From Erythrobacter sp. (GTDB lineage: Bacteria; Pseudomonadota; Alphaproteobacteria; Sphingomonadales; Sphingomonadaceae), in contig JAHEBH010000012.1 of the NCBI GenBank assembly GCA_024642335.1, forward strand, positions 1 to 57,220: a stretch of DNA of 57,220 bases, in the 5' to 3' direction. How positions within the stretch are numbered: the stretch's first letter is position 1; every line of letters starts with the position of its first letter. The notes under the pieces are model-generated. The model was not told the DNA's origin, did not search any database, and worked only from the letters and a program-made list of their open reading frames with translations. The position numbers and the translations under genes were made by a program. Shown here piece by piece: positions 8,415-17,761 of the stretch.

Positions 8415-10424
8415 ATGAAGCTCAACCTGTTCTTCGGCCTGCTGGCCGCAACTGCATTGTCTCAACCGGCACACGCCAACTCCGTGCGCGATGTCATGGG
8501 GGGGATCATTGTCGATCCCGGCACGCCCGATGTCATCAATGCCAAATGCGATCGCTATATCGATGCCATCAACGAGCGTCGCGAGACGGTCACCAGCAGC
8601 GAAGGCCCGGCGACCGAGGCCAATACGCTTGTGCCGTTTGACGAGGCCGCCGGTCTGCTTCTTGCCGGTTCCGGCGAATTTACCCTCTACCGCGAGGTCC
8701 TGCTCACTCCCGAACTGCGCGATGCCGCCGGCGAATGCGAAGTGCGCCTTTCGTCTGCCAGCAGCGAGTTGAGCCTGTCCCGTCCAATTTTTGACCGCTT
8801 GTCCGCGATTGATGGATCCCGGCTTGACGAGGCTGCAAGTTCCTACCTCGCGGAAACCCTGGCAGCATTCGAGCGCTCGGGTGTCGCGCTGGACGATGAC
8901 AAGCGCGCAAGGGTCCAGGAAATCCAGGAGCAACTCGCGACGCTTTCTACCCAGATGGCACGCAACATTGCCGAGGATGTCCGCAGCATCACCGCCACTC
9001 CCGAAGAGCTGGCAGGCCTGCCGCAGGATTTCATCGCTTCGCGCGAAGCGGGAGAGGACGGGCTGATCACTCTCACCACGGCCTACACCGATTACCAGCC
9101 CGTCATGACCTATGCCGAGAATGACGACCTGCGGCATCGTTTCGCGATCGAATATGCACGCCGCGCCTGGCCGCAGAATGACGATGTGCTGAAGCAGATC
9201 TTCACCTTGCGTGCCGAGCTCGCAGCGCTCCTCGGTCGTCCGAATTTCGCGACGCTCGCGCTTGAGGACAAGATGCTCGACGATCCGGCGCTGGTCGAAC
9301 AGCTGATGGCCGATACTTACGCCGCCGCCCTTCCTGCTGCCGAACGTGATTATGCGCGCAGCCTTGCCGTATTGCGCCAGATCGATCCCGGTGCCGAGCG
9401 GGTGGAGCGCTGGCAAACCGGCTACATCTCCAATCTCACCCAGCAGCAGCTGTTTGACTACAATTCACAGGAAGCACGGCAGTATTTCGCCTACAACAAT
9501 GTGCGCGATGGTGTGCTGGAACTGACAGAGGACCTGTTTGGCGTCGAAATCCGGCAATGGGATACCGCCGTCTGGCATCCCGATGTCGAAGCCTATGAAA
9601 TGGTCGACAATGGCGAGGTTATCGGCCGCTTCTATTTCGACAACCATCCCCGCCCCGGCAAATATACGCACGCCAACATGATCCCGATCTATCCGGGCAT
9701 TGCCGGCGAAGGCGTGCCGGTTGGCGCATTGGTGCAGAACCTGCCCAACGGCGATCATTCGACGGGCCTGATGGAACACGACCAGGTGGAAACGCTGCTC
9801 CATGAATTCGGGCACATGATCCACGGCATGTTCAGCGGTAACCAGAGGTGGCTGGGCAACAATTTCCTGAATATCGAATGGGACGTCGTCGAGGCCCCGT
9901 CGCAGATGCTCGAAAACTGGGTCTATGATTACGATACGCTGGCCAATTTTGCGGTCGATGCTCAAAGCAACACGATCCCGCGTGAGCTGGTCGAGAAGAT
10001 GAACCGTGTGCGCTATTTCAACGCCGGCCTAAGCGAATTGCGCCAACTCGGTCTTACGGCCATGTCACTGCGCTGGCACATGGACCCCGTGGCGGACAAT
10101 CTGGGTGAAGCCGGGCGCATCCTGCGCACCCGATACGACCTGACGCCTGCCGCCGATTACGACGAGATGCAGGCCGCCTTCAACCACCTGGATGGCTATT
10201 CGGCCTTCTACTACACCTATCTGTGGTCACGCGTGGTCGGCGCCGACCTGTTTACCCGTTTCGAAGCTGAAGGCATTCGCAACCGCGAAACGGCTGACGA
10301 GTACAGGCGGGCCATCCTTGAGCCCGGCGCATCACGACCGGCTTCAGAATCAATTCGTGCGTTCCTCGGCCGTGACGTGACGCTCGACGCCTTCCGCGCC
10401 GATCTGGAAACCGCGGTGGAATAG
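8415..10424 (+). CDS. Secreted M3-family metallopeptidase (Dcp/oligopeptidase type)
   Basis: A 669-residue thermolysin-like zinc peptidase. A signal peptide (MKLNLFFGLLAATALSQPAHA) precedes the mature enzyme. The zinc motif HEFGH is at residues 463-467 and the third ligand is likely the Glu in IEWDVVEAPSQ, as in peptidyl-dipeptidase Dcp and oligopeptidase A. Length fits M3. Divergent from the M28 peptidase across 113 bases, so two exported peptidases share a control region. It likely releases dipeptides or cuts oligopeptides in the periplasm; exact specificity is not determined. Confidence 0.93.
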   Translation: MKLNLFFGLLAATALSQPAHANSVRDVMGGIIVDPGTPDVINAKCDRYIDAINERRETVTSSEGPATEANTLVPFDEAAGLLLAGSGEFTLYREVLLTPELRDAAGECEVRLSSASSELSLSRPIFDRLSAIDGSRLDEAASSYLAETLAAFERSGVALDDDKRARVQEIQEQLATLSTQMARNIAEDVRSITATPEELAGLPQDFIASREAGEDGLITLTTAYTDYQPVMTYAENDDLRHRFAIEYARRAWPQNDDVLKQIFTLRAELAALLGRPNFATLALEDKMLDDPALVEQLMADTYAAALPAAERDYARSLAVLRQIDPGAERVERWQTGYISNLTQQQLFDYNSQEARQYFAYNNVRDGVLELTEDLFGVEIRQWDTAVWHPDVEAYEMVDNGEVIGRFYFDNHPRPGKYTHANMIPIYPGIAGEGVPVGALVQNLPNGDHSTGLMEHDQVETLLHEFGHMIHGMFSGNQRWLGNNFLNIEWDVVEAPSQMLENWVYDYDTLANFAVDAQSNTIPRELVEKMNRVRYFNAGLSELRQLGLTAMSLRWHMDPVADNLGEAGRILRTRYDLTPAADYDEMQAAFNHLDGYSAFYYTYLWSRVVGADLFTRFEAEGIRNRETADEYRRAILEPGASRPASESIRAFLGRDVTLDAFRADLETAVE

Positions 10425-10445
10425 GATCCAGCGCGTCGCGCGTGG

Positions 10446-11990
10446 CTAATAGGCGCGCGCGACCAGGATCCGCTCCACCGCATCGGCACCTGTAAAGATG
10501 CATGGCCCGTCTGCCGGTTCGGAGCCCTTGGGCACGTTGCGGATGGTCAGCTTGTGCGCCTTGAGCTGCTCGACAACCTTTTCCAGCGCCTCGCCGGTGG
10601 GCTTGCTCCACTGGACCTCGATCCAGCCCGGATAGCGTTGGTCGTCCGCATAGAAAGCTGCCAGTTCGTCCATGCTTGAAACACCGCGCGTGATGTTGGC
10701 ATCGCGGCGCTCGCGCGCCTCGTTGAAGAGGACCTGCTGGATTTCCTCGAGCAACGCGCCTGCGTTGCCGATGAATTCCTCTTTGGGGGTGAAGGCGAAC
10801 GCCGTCTTGCCGTTTTCGAGGTTCCAGATGGCATCGCGGCGCAGCACCGCGAGCTTGCCTTCGGCCATATCGCGTGACCCCACTTCGATGATCACCGGCG
10901 CGCCCTTGCGCACCCAGTCCCAGCGCTTCGTCGCGGCCTTCCCTGGGCGCTTGTCGAGAAGGACACGGACGGGTTCACCGAGGGCCGATTGCGCGGCCAG
11001 CGAAGCGCGAACTTCCTCGCAATAGGCGAGCAGCACCTCATCCTCCGGCACTTCGCGCAGCATCGGCAGGATCACGATCTGATGCGGGGCAATTCGCGGC
11101 GGAACGCGCAGGCCGTCATCGTCGCCATGCGTCATGATCACGCCGCCGATCAGGCGCGTGGAGACGCCCCAGCTGGTCGTATGGCAGTATTGCTCACCGC
11201 CTTCGCTGTCCTGGTACTTGATCCCTGCTGCATGCGCGAAATTCGTGCCGAGGTAATGGCTGGTGCCGGCCTGCAGCGCCTTCCCGTCCTGCATCATCGC
11301 CTCGATCGACCACGTCTCGACCGCGCCGGGGAAACGCTCGTTCTCCGGTTTTTCGCCCGCGATCACGGGCAGGGCCAGGTCTTCTTCGGCACAGGCGCGG
11401 TACATTTCGAGCGCACGGTGCGTTTCGCTGAGCGCATCCTCGGCGTCTGCATGGGCGGTATGCCCTTCCTGCCAGAGGAATTCGCTGGTGCGCAGGAACA
11501 TGCGCGTGCGCATTTCCCAGCGCACGACGTTGGCCCACTGGTTGGTCAGCAGCGGCAGATCGCGCCAGCTCTGGATCCAGCGCGCCATCGCATCGCCGAT
11601 GATCGTTTCCGATGTCGGACGAACCACCAATGGCTCCTCCAGCTTCGCCTCGGGATCGGGGATCAGCCCGCCCTTGCCGTCCGAAATCAGGCGGTGATGC
11701 GTGACCACGGCCATTTCCTTGGCAAAGCCTTCGACATGCGCGGCCTCGCGCTCAAAATTGGCGAGCGGGATGAAGATCGGGAAATAGCAGTTCTGGACAC
11801 CGGCGGCCTTGATCCGGTCATCCATCAGGCGCTGGATACGCTCCCAGATGCCATAGCCCCATGGCTTGATGACCATGCAGCCGCGCACGCCCGATTCCTC
11901 CGCCATGTCGGCGGCCGAGATGACTTCCTGGTACCACGCGGCAAAATCATCTTCGCGCTTGGTGTTCAATGCATGGCGTATTGCGGACAT
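10446..11990 (-). CDS. proS: Prolyl-tRNA synthetase, short eukaryote/archaeal-like type
   Basis: A 514-residue class II synthetase charging tRNA-Pro. Motif 2 (VVRWEMRTRMFLRTSEFLW) and the class II core around RPTSETIIGDAMARWI are clear. The protein lacks the large editing insertion of the long bacterial form and ends in a C-terminal domain finishing in Tyr (ERILVARAY), typical of the eukaryote/archaeal-type enzyme found in some bacteria. The frame reaches 12050, but ATG 11990 gives a normal N-terminus (MSAIRHALNTKREDDF). It is convergent with the M3 peptidase (21-base gap). This is the only proS in the window. Confidence 0.95.
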   Translation of the reverse strand: MSAIRHALNTKREDDFAAWYQEVISAADMAEESGVRGCMVIKPWGYGIWERIQRLMDDRIKAAGVQNCYFPIFIPLANFEREAAHVEGFAKEMAVVTHHRLISDGKGGLIPDPEAKLEEPLVVRPTSETIIGDAMARWIQSWRDLPLLTNQWANVVRWEMRTRMFLRTSEFLWQEGHTAHADAEDALSETHRALEMYRACAEEDLALPVIAGEKPENERFPGAVETWSIEAMMQDGKALQAGTSHYLGTNFAHAAGIKYQDSEGGEQYCHTTSWGVSTRLIGGVIMTHGDDDGLRVPPRIAPHQIVILPMLREVPEDEVLLAYCEEVRASLAAQSALGEPVRVLLDKRPGKAATKRWDWVRKGAPVIIEVGSRDMAEGKLAVLRRDAIWNLENGKTAFAFTPKEEFIGNAGALLEEIQQVLFNEARERRDANITRGVSSMDELAAFYADDQRYPGWIEVQWSKPTGEALEKVVEQLKAHKLTIRNVPKGSEPADGPCIFTGADAVERILVARAY

Positions 11991-12078
11991 GTCCTGCCTG
12001 AATCTGCTGGTTGACGTGACTGGGCACCCATGACGCCGCGCGGGCATCAAGTCGAGGGGCTAGTTGTGCAAAAGGGGC

Positions 12079-12627
12079 CTAACCGCCCAGCTTGTCGAGC
12101 TTGTTCTGCATCGCCTTCATCTGCGCGCGCAGTTCACTCAGGTCGCCGTCCTCATCGCTTGGTGCGGGTGCTGTATCTGCGGATTTGGGCATGAAGGCGC
12201 TTGCTGCAGCCTCGAACATCGCCATGTTGGTCTGCGCGAGCTTGGTGAAGGCATCTGTCCCCATGCTCGATTTGAACGCGTCCTGCAGCCTGGCCTGGTT
12301 GGCCTGGAAATTCTCCATGGTCGCTTCAAGGTAGTGCGGCATCAGGGCCTGCATGGAATTGCCATACATCGAGATGATCTGCCGCAGGAAGCTGACGGGA
12401 AGCATCTGCTCTCCGCGCGTTTCTTCCTCCATGATGATCTGGGTCAGGATCGCATGGGTGATGTCATTGCCGGTCTTGGCATCGAGCACCTGGAATTCGA
12501 CACCCTCGCGCGTCATCTGTGCAAGGTCTTCCAGCGTGATGTAGCTGGAGGATTGGGTGTTATAGAGACGCCGGTTGGCGTACTTCTTGATGATGATGGG
12601 GCCATCGCCCGACTTGTCCTTGCCCGC
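12079..12627 (-). CDS. phaR: Polyhydroxyalkanoate synthesis repressor PhaR
   Basis: A 182-residue regulator that in other bacteria binds DNA and PHA granules and represses phasin genes. The N-terminal PHB-accumulation DNA-binding domain (IIIKKYANRRLYNTQSSSYI...) and the following PHA regulator domain (DAKTGNDITHAILTQIIMEEE) are both present; the C-terminus has a coiled coil (LSELRAQMKAMQNKLDKL). A longer frame to 12681 is less likely because ATG 12627 gives the canonical start. No phaC or phasin gene is nearby. Confidence 0.94.
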   Translation of the reverse strand, partial: AGKDKSGDGPIIIKKYANRRLYNTQSSSYITLEDLAQMTREGVEFQVLDAKTGNDITHAILTQIIMEEETRGEQMLPVSFLRQIISMYGNSMQALMPHYLEATMENFQANQARLQDAFKSSMGTDAFTKLAQTNMAMFEAAASAFMPKSADTAPAPSDEDGDLSELRAQMKAMQNKLDKLGG

Positions 12628-12693
12628 CATTCGCGACGCACTCCTGTAAACCCGGTGCAAGCGGCTTAGCACTTGCAGCATCCATCTGGCAAT

Positions 12694-13755
12694 CTATGCC
12701 GGATTGACCAGCACATCGAAGCGGGAACCGATCGTGGTCAGCAGCTCGTATTGCGACAGTCCGCTTCTGCCAGCTTCGCGCGGTAAATCGAAGGGAACGC
12801 TCAGGAAATCGCCTGCCACAAGGTCAGGCGCAGCTGTGCAATCGACCACGATCATGTCCATCGATACCTGTCCCAGGACCGGCATTTCGCGGCCACCATG
12901 TTGCAATGCGCAAGCCCCGCCGCGCGCGCGAAGGAAGCCATCGGCATAACCGATAGAGACCGTGGCGACGCGCATGGGTTCGGTCGCGGTAAAGCGGGCA
13001 TTGTAACCAACCCCGTCTCCTGCTTGCAGATCGCGGACCTGCAGGATCGCCGCTTCAGGATAGGCAACCTGCCGGATGACGCCTTGCAGCTCAGGCCGTG
13101 GAACGCCGCCATACAGCGCAAGGCCGGGACGCGTCAGGTCAAAGGCATAGTCCTGCCCCAGGGCGATGCCCGCACTGTTCGCAAGGCTGCGCTGCCGGTG
13201 GGCAATGCCGGCTGAAACATCGCGAAAGGCCTGCAACTGGCGCGCGTTCTGCGGCGCATCTTCGTCCGCACAGGCAAGATGTGACATCAGCATGTCGATA
13301 TCGAGTGAGGCGATCAGCTCCGACCCGGATTCGGCGGGTGAGATGCCCAGGCGGTTGATACCTGTATCGACCATCAGGTGACAGCGCCCGCCGCCGCTTT
13401 GCTGCCAGATCGCTGCCTGCTGCAGGCTGTTGATCACCGGCGCAGCTCCGCTCGACCTTGCAAACGCCGCTTCGGCCTCGCTGGAAACGCCGTGCAGCAC
13501 ACTCACCATCGCCGCCGGAACATGTTCCAGCACATCGGGAACCTCACTCCAGTGCGCGACGAAGAACTGCTCGCATCCCGCATCTCGCAAGGCAGGAACG
13601 ACGTGGCTGACGCCAAGCCCGTAGGCATTGGCCTTTACCGCTGCCCCTGTCCTGGCGGTGCCTGACAGACTGGCGAGCGCGCGCCAGTTTGCCACCAGCG
13701 CCTGCGTGTCCAGCTTCAGGCGCAGCGATGCAGGAGGCAGGTCAGCCAAGGTCAT
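12694..13755 (-). CDS. alr: Alanine racemase
   Basis: A 353-residue PLP enzyme that converts L-alanine to D-alanine for peptidoglycan. The PLP lysine is in AVKANAYGLG, and the C-terminal catalytic Tyr is probably in GVGYNARF. The short DMIVVDCT and DVLVNPA segments are typical of the beta-domain. The frame is open to 13848, but ATG 13755 gives the family-length product; it overlaps the end of the upstream MFS gene by 14 bases, so translation is probably coupled. Confidence 0.95.
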   Translation of the reverse strand: MTLADLPPASLRLKLDTQALVANWRALASLSGTARTGAAVKANAYGLGVSHVVPALRDAGCEQFFVAHWSEVPDVLEHVPAAMVSVLHGVSSEAEAAFARSSGAAPVINSLQQAAIWQQSGGGRCHLMVDTGINRLGISPAESGSELIASLDIDMLMSHLACADEDAPQNARQLQAFRDVSAGIAHRQRSLANSAGIALGQDYAFDLTRPGLALYGGVPRPELQGVIRQVAYPEAAILQVRDLQAGDGVGYNARFTATEPMRVATVSIGYADGFLRARGGACALQHGGREMPVLGQVSMDMIVVDCTAAPDLVAGDFLSVPFDLPREAGRSGLSQYELLTTIGSRFDVLVNPA

Positions 13756-15379
13756 CGGAAAAATCTCGCGGAGGCCCGTTGGGCAATCCCCACCAGGCCA
13801 CGGCCAGGCCGAACGCAACCACAACCCACGTGTACCACAGGCCCGCATAGGCGTTGCCGGTCGTCGCCATGATATAGCCCGCGATCAGGGGGAGGAAGCC
13901 GCCAAGATAGCCCGCGCCGATGTGATAGGGGATCGACATGGAGGAATAGCGAATGCGCGGCGGGAACATCTCCGTCAGCACAGCTGCGACCGAGCCATAG
14001 GTAAATGCGGCGAGCGCGCCGAGGGCCAGCAACAAGGCACAGATGCCGAGGATATTGGCCAAGGGAGGTGACTGTCGCTCGAAACTGTATCCGGCGTCTT
14101 CCAGCCAGCCTTGCACACTCGCCTTGCGCGTGTCGTCTGCCAGAAGGTTGTAACCAAAAGACTCGTTGCCGATGGTTATTGTTTGCGGATTGTAATCGCC
14201 GCCAGTGGCAAGACCACTCACCTGATAAGAGACACCCAAAGACGTCAAATCCTGCAGCAACTTGCCGCACTCGCTTGCCTGGACCTCGGCAAAGGCATCG
14301 TAACGGCAGTCCGCCCCTCTCACCACGATCGGTGCGCGCTCGGCGCTCTCGTGCAAACCCGGATTGGCCAGAGCGCCCAGTCCCCAATAAATCGGGAACA
14401 GCAGGACCAGCGTCATGCTCGCGCCCAGCAGGATGGGAAGCTTGCGGCCGACCTTGTCCGACCATTTTCCGACCCAGACATAGAACGCCATGGAAACTAG
14501 TCCTGTCCCCAGCATCAGTGCCTCGACCAGTCCCTCCTCCAGCTTCATCGGTCCGCGCAGGAAGGACAGGCTGGAGAAATATGCGGTGTACCAGATCGTG
14601 GTCAGGATGCCGGTGACCCCGAACAGCGCGACAAAGATGCGCTTGTGATTGCCGGGATAGGTGAAACTTTCCTTGAACGGATTGGCGGACATCTTGCCTT
14701 CTGCCTTCATCGCCTGGAATACCGGGCTTTCGGACAGTTTGAGGCGCATCCACAGACTAATCAGCAGCAATATGATGGAGAGCAGGAAGGGGATTCGCCA
14801 ACCCCATGCGTTGAAGGCCTCTGCAGGGATGAGCAGGCGACACGAAATGACCACGAGGATCGAAAGCACAAAGCCGCCCACCACGCTCGCCTGGATAAAG
14901 CTGGTGTAATAGCCGCGCTTTTCCGGCGGAGCATGCTCGGCAACATAGATCGCCGCACCGCCATATTCCCCGCCCAGCGCGAGACCTTGCAGGATGCGGA
15001 ACAGCAGGACGATGGCAGGCGCCGCCAGCCCGATGCTCTCGGCACTGGGCACCAGGCCGACACCCGCCGTGGCGATACCCATCAATGTCACGGTGACAAG
15101 GAATGTGTATTTGCGCCCCAGCCTGTCGCCCAGGAAACCGAACAGGATGGCTCCCAGGGGACGGAACCCGAAACCAACGGCAAAGCCGGCCCAGACCAGC
15201 AGTAGGGACAGCGTCTCATTGTCGGCTGGAAAGAAAGCCTGTGCGATCAGCGTGGCGAGCGTTCCGTAGATGAAGAAATCATACCATTCGAACACCGTCC
15301 CCGCCGACGAGGCGGCGATGACGAGACGGATTTCCTTTGCGCTGGGCTCTCGCCCGGCCAGTTCGCTACTTGATGCCAT
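13742..15379 (-). CDS. MFS transporter, metabolite:H+ symporter (MHS) type
   Basis: A 545-residue 12-helix inner-membrane transporter. The N-terminus SSAGTVFEWYDFFIYGTLA and the loop motif FLGDRLGRKYTF are hallmarks of the ProP/KgtP/ShiA-like MHS family. About 100 residues between the eighth and ninth helices form an enlarged non-cytoplasmic loop with two Cys (ADCRYDAF, ASECGKLL), which makes the protein longer than ProP (about 500). Start ATG 15379 was chosen because the upstream extension to 15526 has no family character. Substrate is likely an organic acid or osmolyte; it cannot be read. Confidence 0.9.
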   Translation of the reverse strand: MASSSELAGREPSAKEIRLVIAASSAGTVFEWYDFFIYGTLATLIAQAFFPADNETLSLLLVWAGFAVGFGFRPLGAILFGFLGDRLGRKYTFLVTVTLMGIATAGVGLVPSAESIGLAAPAIVLLFRILQGLALGGEYGGAAIYVAEHAPPEKRGYYTSFIQASVVGGFVLSILVVISCRLLIPAEAFNAWGWRIPFLLSIILLLISLWMRLKLSESPVFQAMKAEGKMSANPFKESFTYPGNHKRIFVALFGVTGILTTIWYTAYFSSLSFLRGPMKLEEGLVEALMLGTGLVSMAFYVWVGKWSDKVGRKLPILLGASMTLVLLFPIYWGLGALANPGLHESAERAPIVVRGADCRYDAFAEVQASECGKLLQDLTSLGVSYQVSGLATGGDYNPQTITIGNESFGYNLLADDTRKASVQGWLEDAGYSFERQSPPLANILGICALLLALGALAAFTYGSVAAVLTEMFPPRIRYSSMSIPYHIGAGYLGGFLPLIAGYIMATTGNAYAGLWYTWVVVAFGLAVAWWGLPNGPPRDFSDDLG

Positions 15380-15408
15380 GGGGTCCCCCGGAAACTGTGA
15401 GGGAATGC

Positions 15409-15840
15409 CTAGCTTGCGGCGGGCGCGCTGGAAAGTGCCGCAATTGCAGCCTTCCACGGCAGCATGATCGCCCCGTGGCGCGCCGGATAGTCCCGCGCCT
15501 TCTCCAGCAAGTACAAATCGGGCCAATCCGCAATAGGCGCCTCACCATCCAGCCAGCCTTCGATCCGGTCGTGCGTGGAGGTAAGGCAGGTCAGGTCACG
15601 ACCCTTTGCGTGACGGGCAAAGATGGCGGCGGCGGCCTGTCCCACCGCGCAGGCGCGAACACGCAAGCCACAGGTCCGGATACACCCGACCTCGTCGAGC
15701 GCGATATCAAGGGCCAATGTGCTGCCGCACGTGGGCGAACGGGATTCTCCGTGTAGCGGAAGATTTTCCATCGCAGGCCAGTTGGCCAGTTCGACCGTCA
15801 GTGCCAGAAGCTGGGGCGTGTAGAGTCTCTCGGCGCTCAT
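15409..15840 (-). CDS. IscU/NifU-like iron-sulfur scaffold homologue
   Basis: A 143-residue NifU_N-like protein. The first cluster-ligand context SPTCGSTLALDI (C38) and the second (RVRACAVGQAAAA, C64) match SufU/IscU scaffolds. The region aligning with the third ligand Cys (ARHGAIMLPWKA, about residue 120-131) has no Cys, so the classical three-Cys site is incomplete; C53 and C57 (GCIRTC) are extra. It overlaps the cvpA start by 4 bases and lies 29 bases before the MHS transporter. It may bind a cluster differently or have lost that role; homologues in this order often look like this. Confidence 0.8.
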   Translation of the reverse strand: MSAERLYTPQLLALTVELANWPAMENLPLHGESRSPTCGSTLALDIALDEVGCIRTCGLRVRACAVGQAAAAIFARHAKGRDLTCLTSTHDRIEGWLDGEAPIADWPDLYLLEKARDYPARHGAIMLPWKAAIAALSSAPAAS

Positions 15841-16364
15841 GCGCCTTCAACCTCTTCGGTGCCTTCCATCAGCCGCTCGTGCCGTTCCTTGATCAGCTGC
15901 ACCATCATTTCCGCGCTGGCATTGATGAAAGTATAGCTGCGCGCTGTCGTCATCCAGGCGGGACGTCCCTGATCGCCCCATGCGCTGTCATATCCCAGCA
16001 CCATCAGCGAAAAGGCCATCACCGCAACAACCACGCCCTTGACCGCCCCGAAGCCGAATCCCAGCACCCGGTCGATCGGGCCCAGAAGCGAGTTTCGGGC
16101 AGCCTTTCCCATCATTCCGGCAATGATTCGTACCGCCGCATAGGGCAAAATCAAAAGTATCATGAAGGCCAGTATCGAGGCGCCGACTGGCGAATCCATC
16201 CGCTCGAAAAGCAGGGCGGTAAGGTCCGTATGGAGGAAATAGATCGCCAGGATGGCGACACCCCATGCCGCGAGCGACATGACCTCCTGCACGAAACCGC
16301 GCATGAAACCGCCAATGGCGGCAACGCTGATGATAACCAGCACAGCAATGTCGAACGCATTCAT
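15837..16364 (-). CDS. CvpA-family membrane protein
   Basis: A 175-residue inner-membrane protein with four predicted helices (FDIAVLVIISVAAIGGFMRG, MSLAAWGVAILAIYFL, ILAFMILLILPYAAVRI, GFGAVKGVVVAVMAFSLMVL). The order and the glycine-rich GFMRGFVQEVMSLAAW match CvpA/colicin V production proteins, found broadly and linked to envelope homeostasis in other species. The C-terminal 50 residues are cytosolic and acidic. It follows radA by 19 bases on the same strand and is coupled to the IscU-like gene by an ATGA overlap. Confidence 0.9.
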   Translation of the reverse strand: MNAFDIAVLVIISVAAIGGFMRGFVQEVMSLAAWGVAILAIYFLHTDLTALLFERMDSPVGASILAFMILLILPYAAVRIIAGMMGKAARNSLLGPIDRVLGFGFGAVKGVVVAVMAFSLMVLGYDSAWGDQGRPAWMTTARSYTFINASAEMMVQLIKERHERLMEGTEEVEGA

Positions 16365-16383
16365 AACGCGTTGGAACTTATTC

Positions 16384-17745
16384 CTATGCCATCACCCGGT
16401 CAACGAGAGCCGGAAGGCCTTTAAGCCCGAAGACTTGCAGGCCATTGGTCGCTGGTCCCGTGTCAGCCGGCCCCGTCGCCTGCGTGAAGCCGAGCTTGGC
16501 AGCCTCTTTCATCCGCAAACCGGCATGCGCGACCGGGCGCACCTCCCCCGACAGCGAAACCTCGCCGAACCATGTCGAGCGAAGCGGCAGCGGCTTGTCC
16601 GCCAGTGCCGAAACCAGCGCGGCTGCCACAGCAAGGTCGGCAGCAGGGTCGGCCAGGCGATATCCCCCTGCCACGTTGAGATAGACTTCGGCAGAGGAGA
16701 AATTGAGCCCGCAGCGCGATTCGAGCACCGCCAGCAGCATGGCCAGGCGGCCGCTGTCCCATCCCACCACTGCGCGACGGGGGGTAGCACCCGATTGCAG
16801 CCGTACGATCAGCGCCTGAATCTCGACGAGGACCGGACGCGTCCCTTCCAGCGCCGGGAACACCGCGCTGCCGGCAAGCGGTTCTTCGCGCCCCGACAGG
16901 AACAGCATCGACGGATTGCTGACTTCGGCCAGTCCGTGCCCCTCCATGGCGAAGACACCGATCTCGTCCACGGCGCCAAAGCGGTTCTTGAGCGCGCGCA
17001 AGATGCGATATTGATGGCTACGCTCGCCTTCGAAACTCATCACCACGTCGACCATGTGTTCGAGCACGCGGGGGCCGGCGATATTGCCATCCTTGGTGAC
17101 ATGGCCGACCAGCACCAGAGCCACACCGTTTTCCTTGGCGTATCGGATGAGCTCAAAGGCAGAGGCGCGCACCTGGCTCACCGTCCCCGGAGCCCCTTCT
17201 ATCATGTCCGAATGCATGGTCTGGATCGAATCGATCACCAGCAGCGCTGGCGGCGCGCCCTGTGCAAGAGTGGTCAGAATGTCGCGAACCGATGTGGCAG
17301 CGGCAAGGCGGATCGGCGCATCGGCAAGGCCCAGGCGCCCGGCCCTCAACCGCACCTGACCGGTCGCTTCCTCCCCGCTGACATAGACAGCATCGTTCCC
17401 CGATCGCGCAATTGCGGCAGCTGCCTGCAACAGCAGGGTCGACTTGCCGATACCGGGTTCGCCGCCCATCAGGATCGCACTGCCCGGAACGATCCCGCCT
17501 CCCAGCGCGCGGTCGAATTCTTCCAGCCCGGTCTTGCGGCGGGTCAGCGGCTGCGTGGGTGCATCCAGCGATTCAAAGGCGATAGCCCGCCCTCCGCCAG
17601 ACAGGTCATGTTTTGCGGTAAACCTGGTCTCCGGCGCATCTTCCACCAGCGTGTTCCATTGGGAACAATCGGGGCATTGCCCCTGCCATCGAGAGGCAAC
17701 ACTGCCACAATCGGCACAAACATAACGCTTTTTCGGTTTTGCCAT
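16384..17745 (-). CDS. radA: DNA repair protein RadA
   Basis: A 453-residue branch-migration ATPase of homologous recombination. An N-terminal four-Cys zinc finger (YVCADCG...QGQCPDCSQW), Walker A GGEPGIGKSTLL, the RadA-specific KNRFG motif (RALKNRFGAVDEIG) and a C-terminal Lon-protease-like domain are all present; length is typical. ATG 17745 starts directly on the zinc-finger segment. The gene is divergent from the patatin-like gene, and an exact GTTC-N7-GTTC LexA-type site lies 17-31 bases upstream, which suggests SOS control. Confidence 0.97.
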   Translation of the reverse strand: MAKPKKRYVCADCGSVASRWQGQCPDCSQWNTLVEDAPETRFTAKHDLSGGGRAIAFESLDAPTQPLTRRKTGLEEFDRALGGGIVPGSAILMGGEPGIGKSTLLLQAAAAIARSGNDAVYVSGEEATGQVRLRAGRLGLADAPIRLAAATSVRDILTTLAQGAPPALLVIDSIQTMHSDMIEGAPGTVSQVRASAFELIRYAKENGVALVLVGHVTKDGNIAGPRVLEHMVDVVMSFEGERSHQYRILRALKNRFGAVDEIGVFAMEGHGLAEVSNPSMLFLSGREEPLAGSAVFPALEGTRPVLVEIQALIVRLQSGATPRRAVVGWDSGRLAMLLAVLESRCGLNFSSAEVYLNVAGGYRLADPAADLAVAAALVSALADKPLPLRSTWFGEVSLSGEVRPVAHAGLRMKEAAKLGFTQATGPADTGPATNGLQVFGLKGLPALVDRVMA

Positions 17746-17761
17746 GCGAATCGTCTATATA

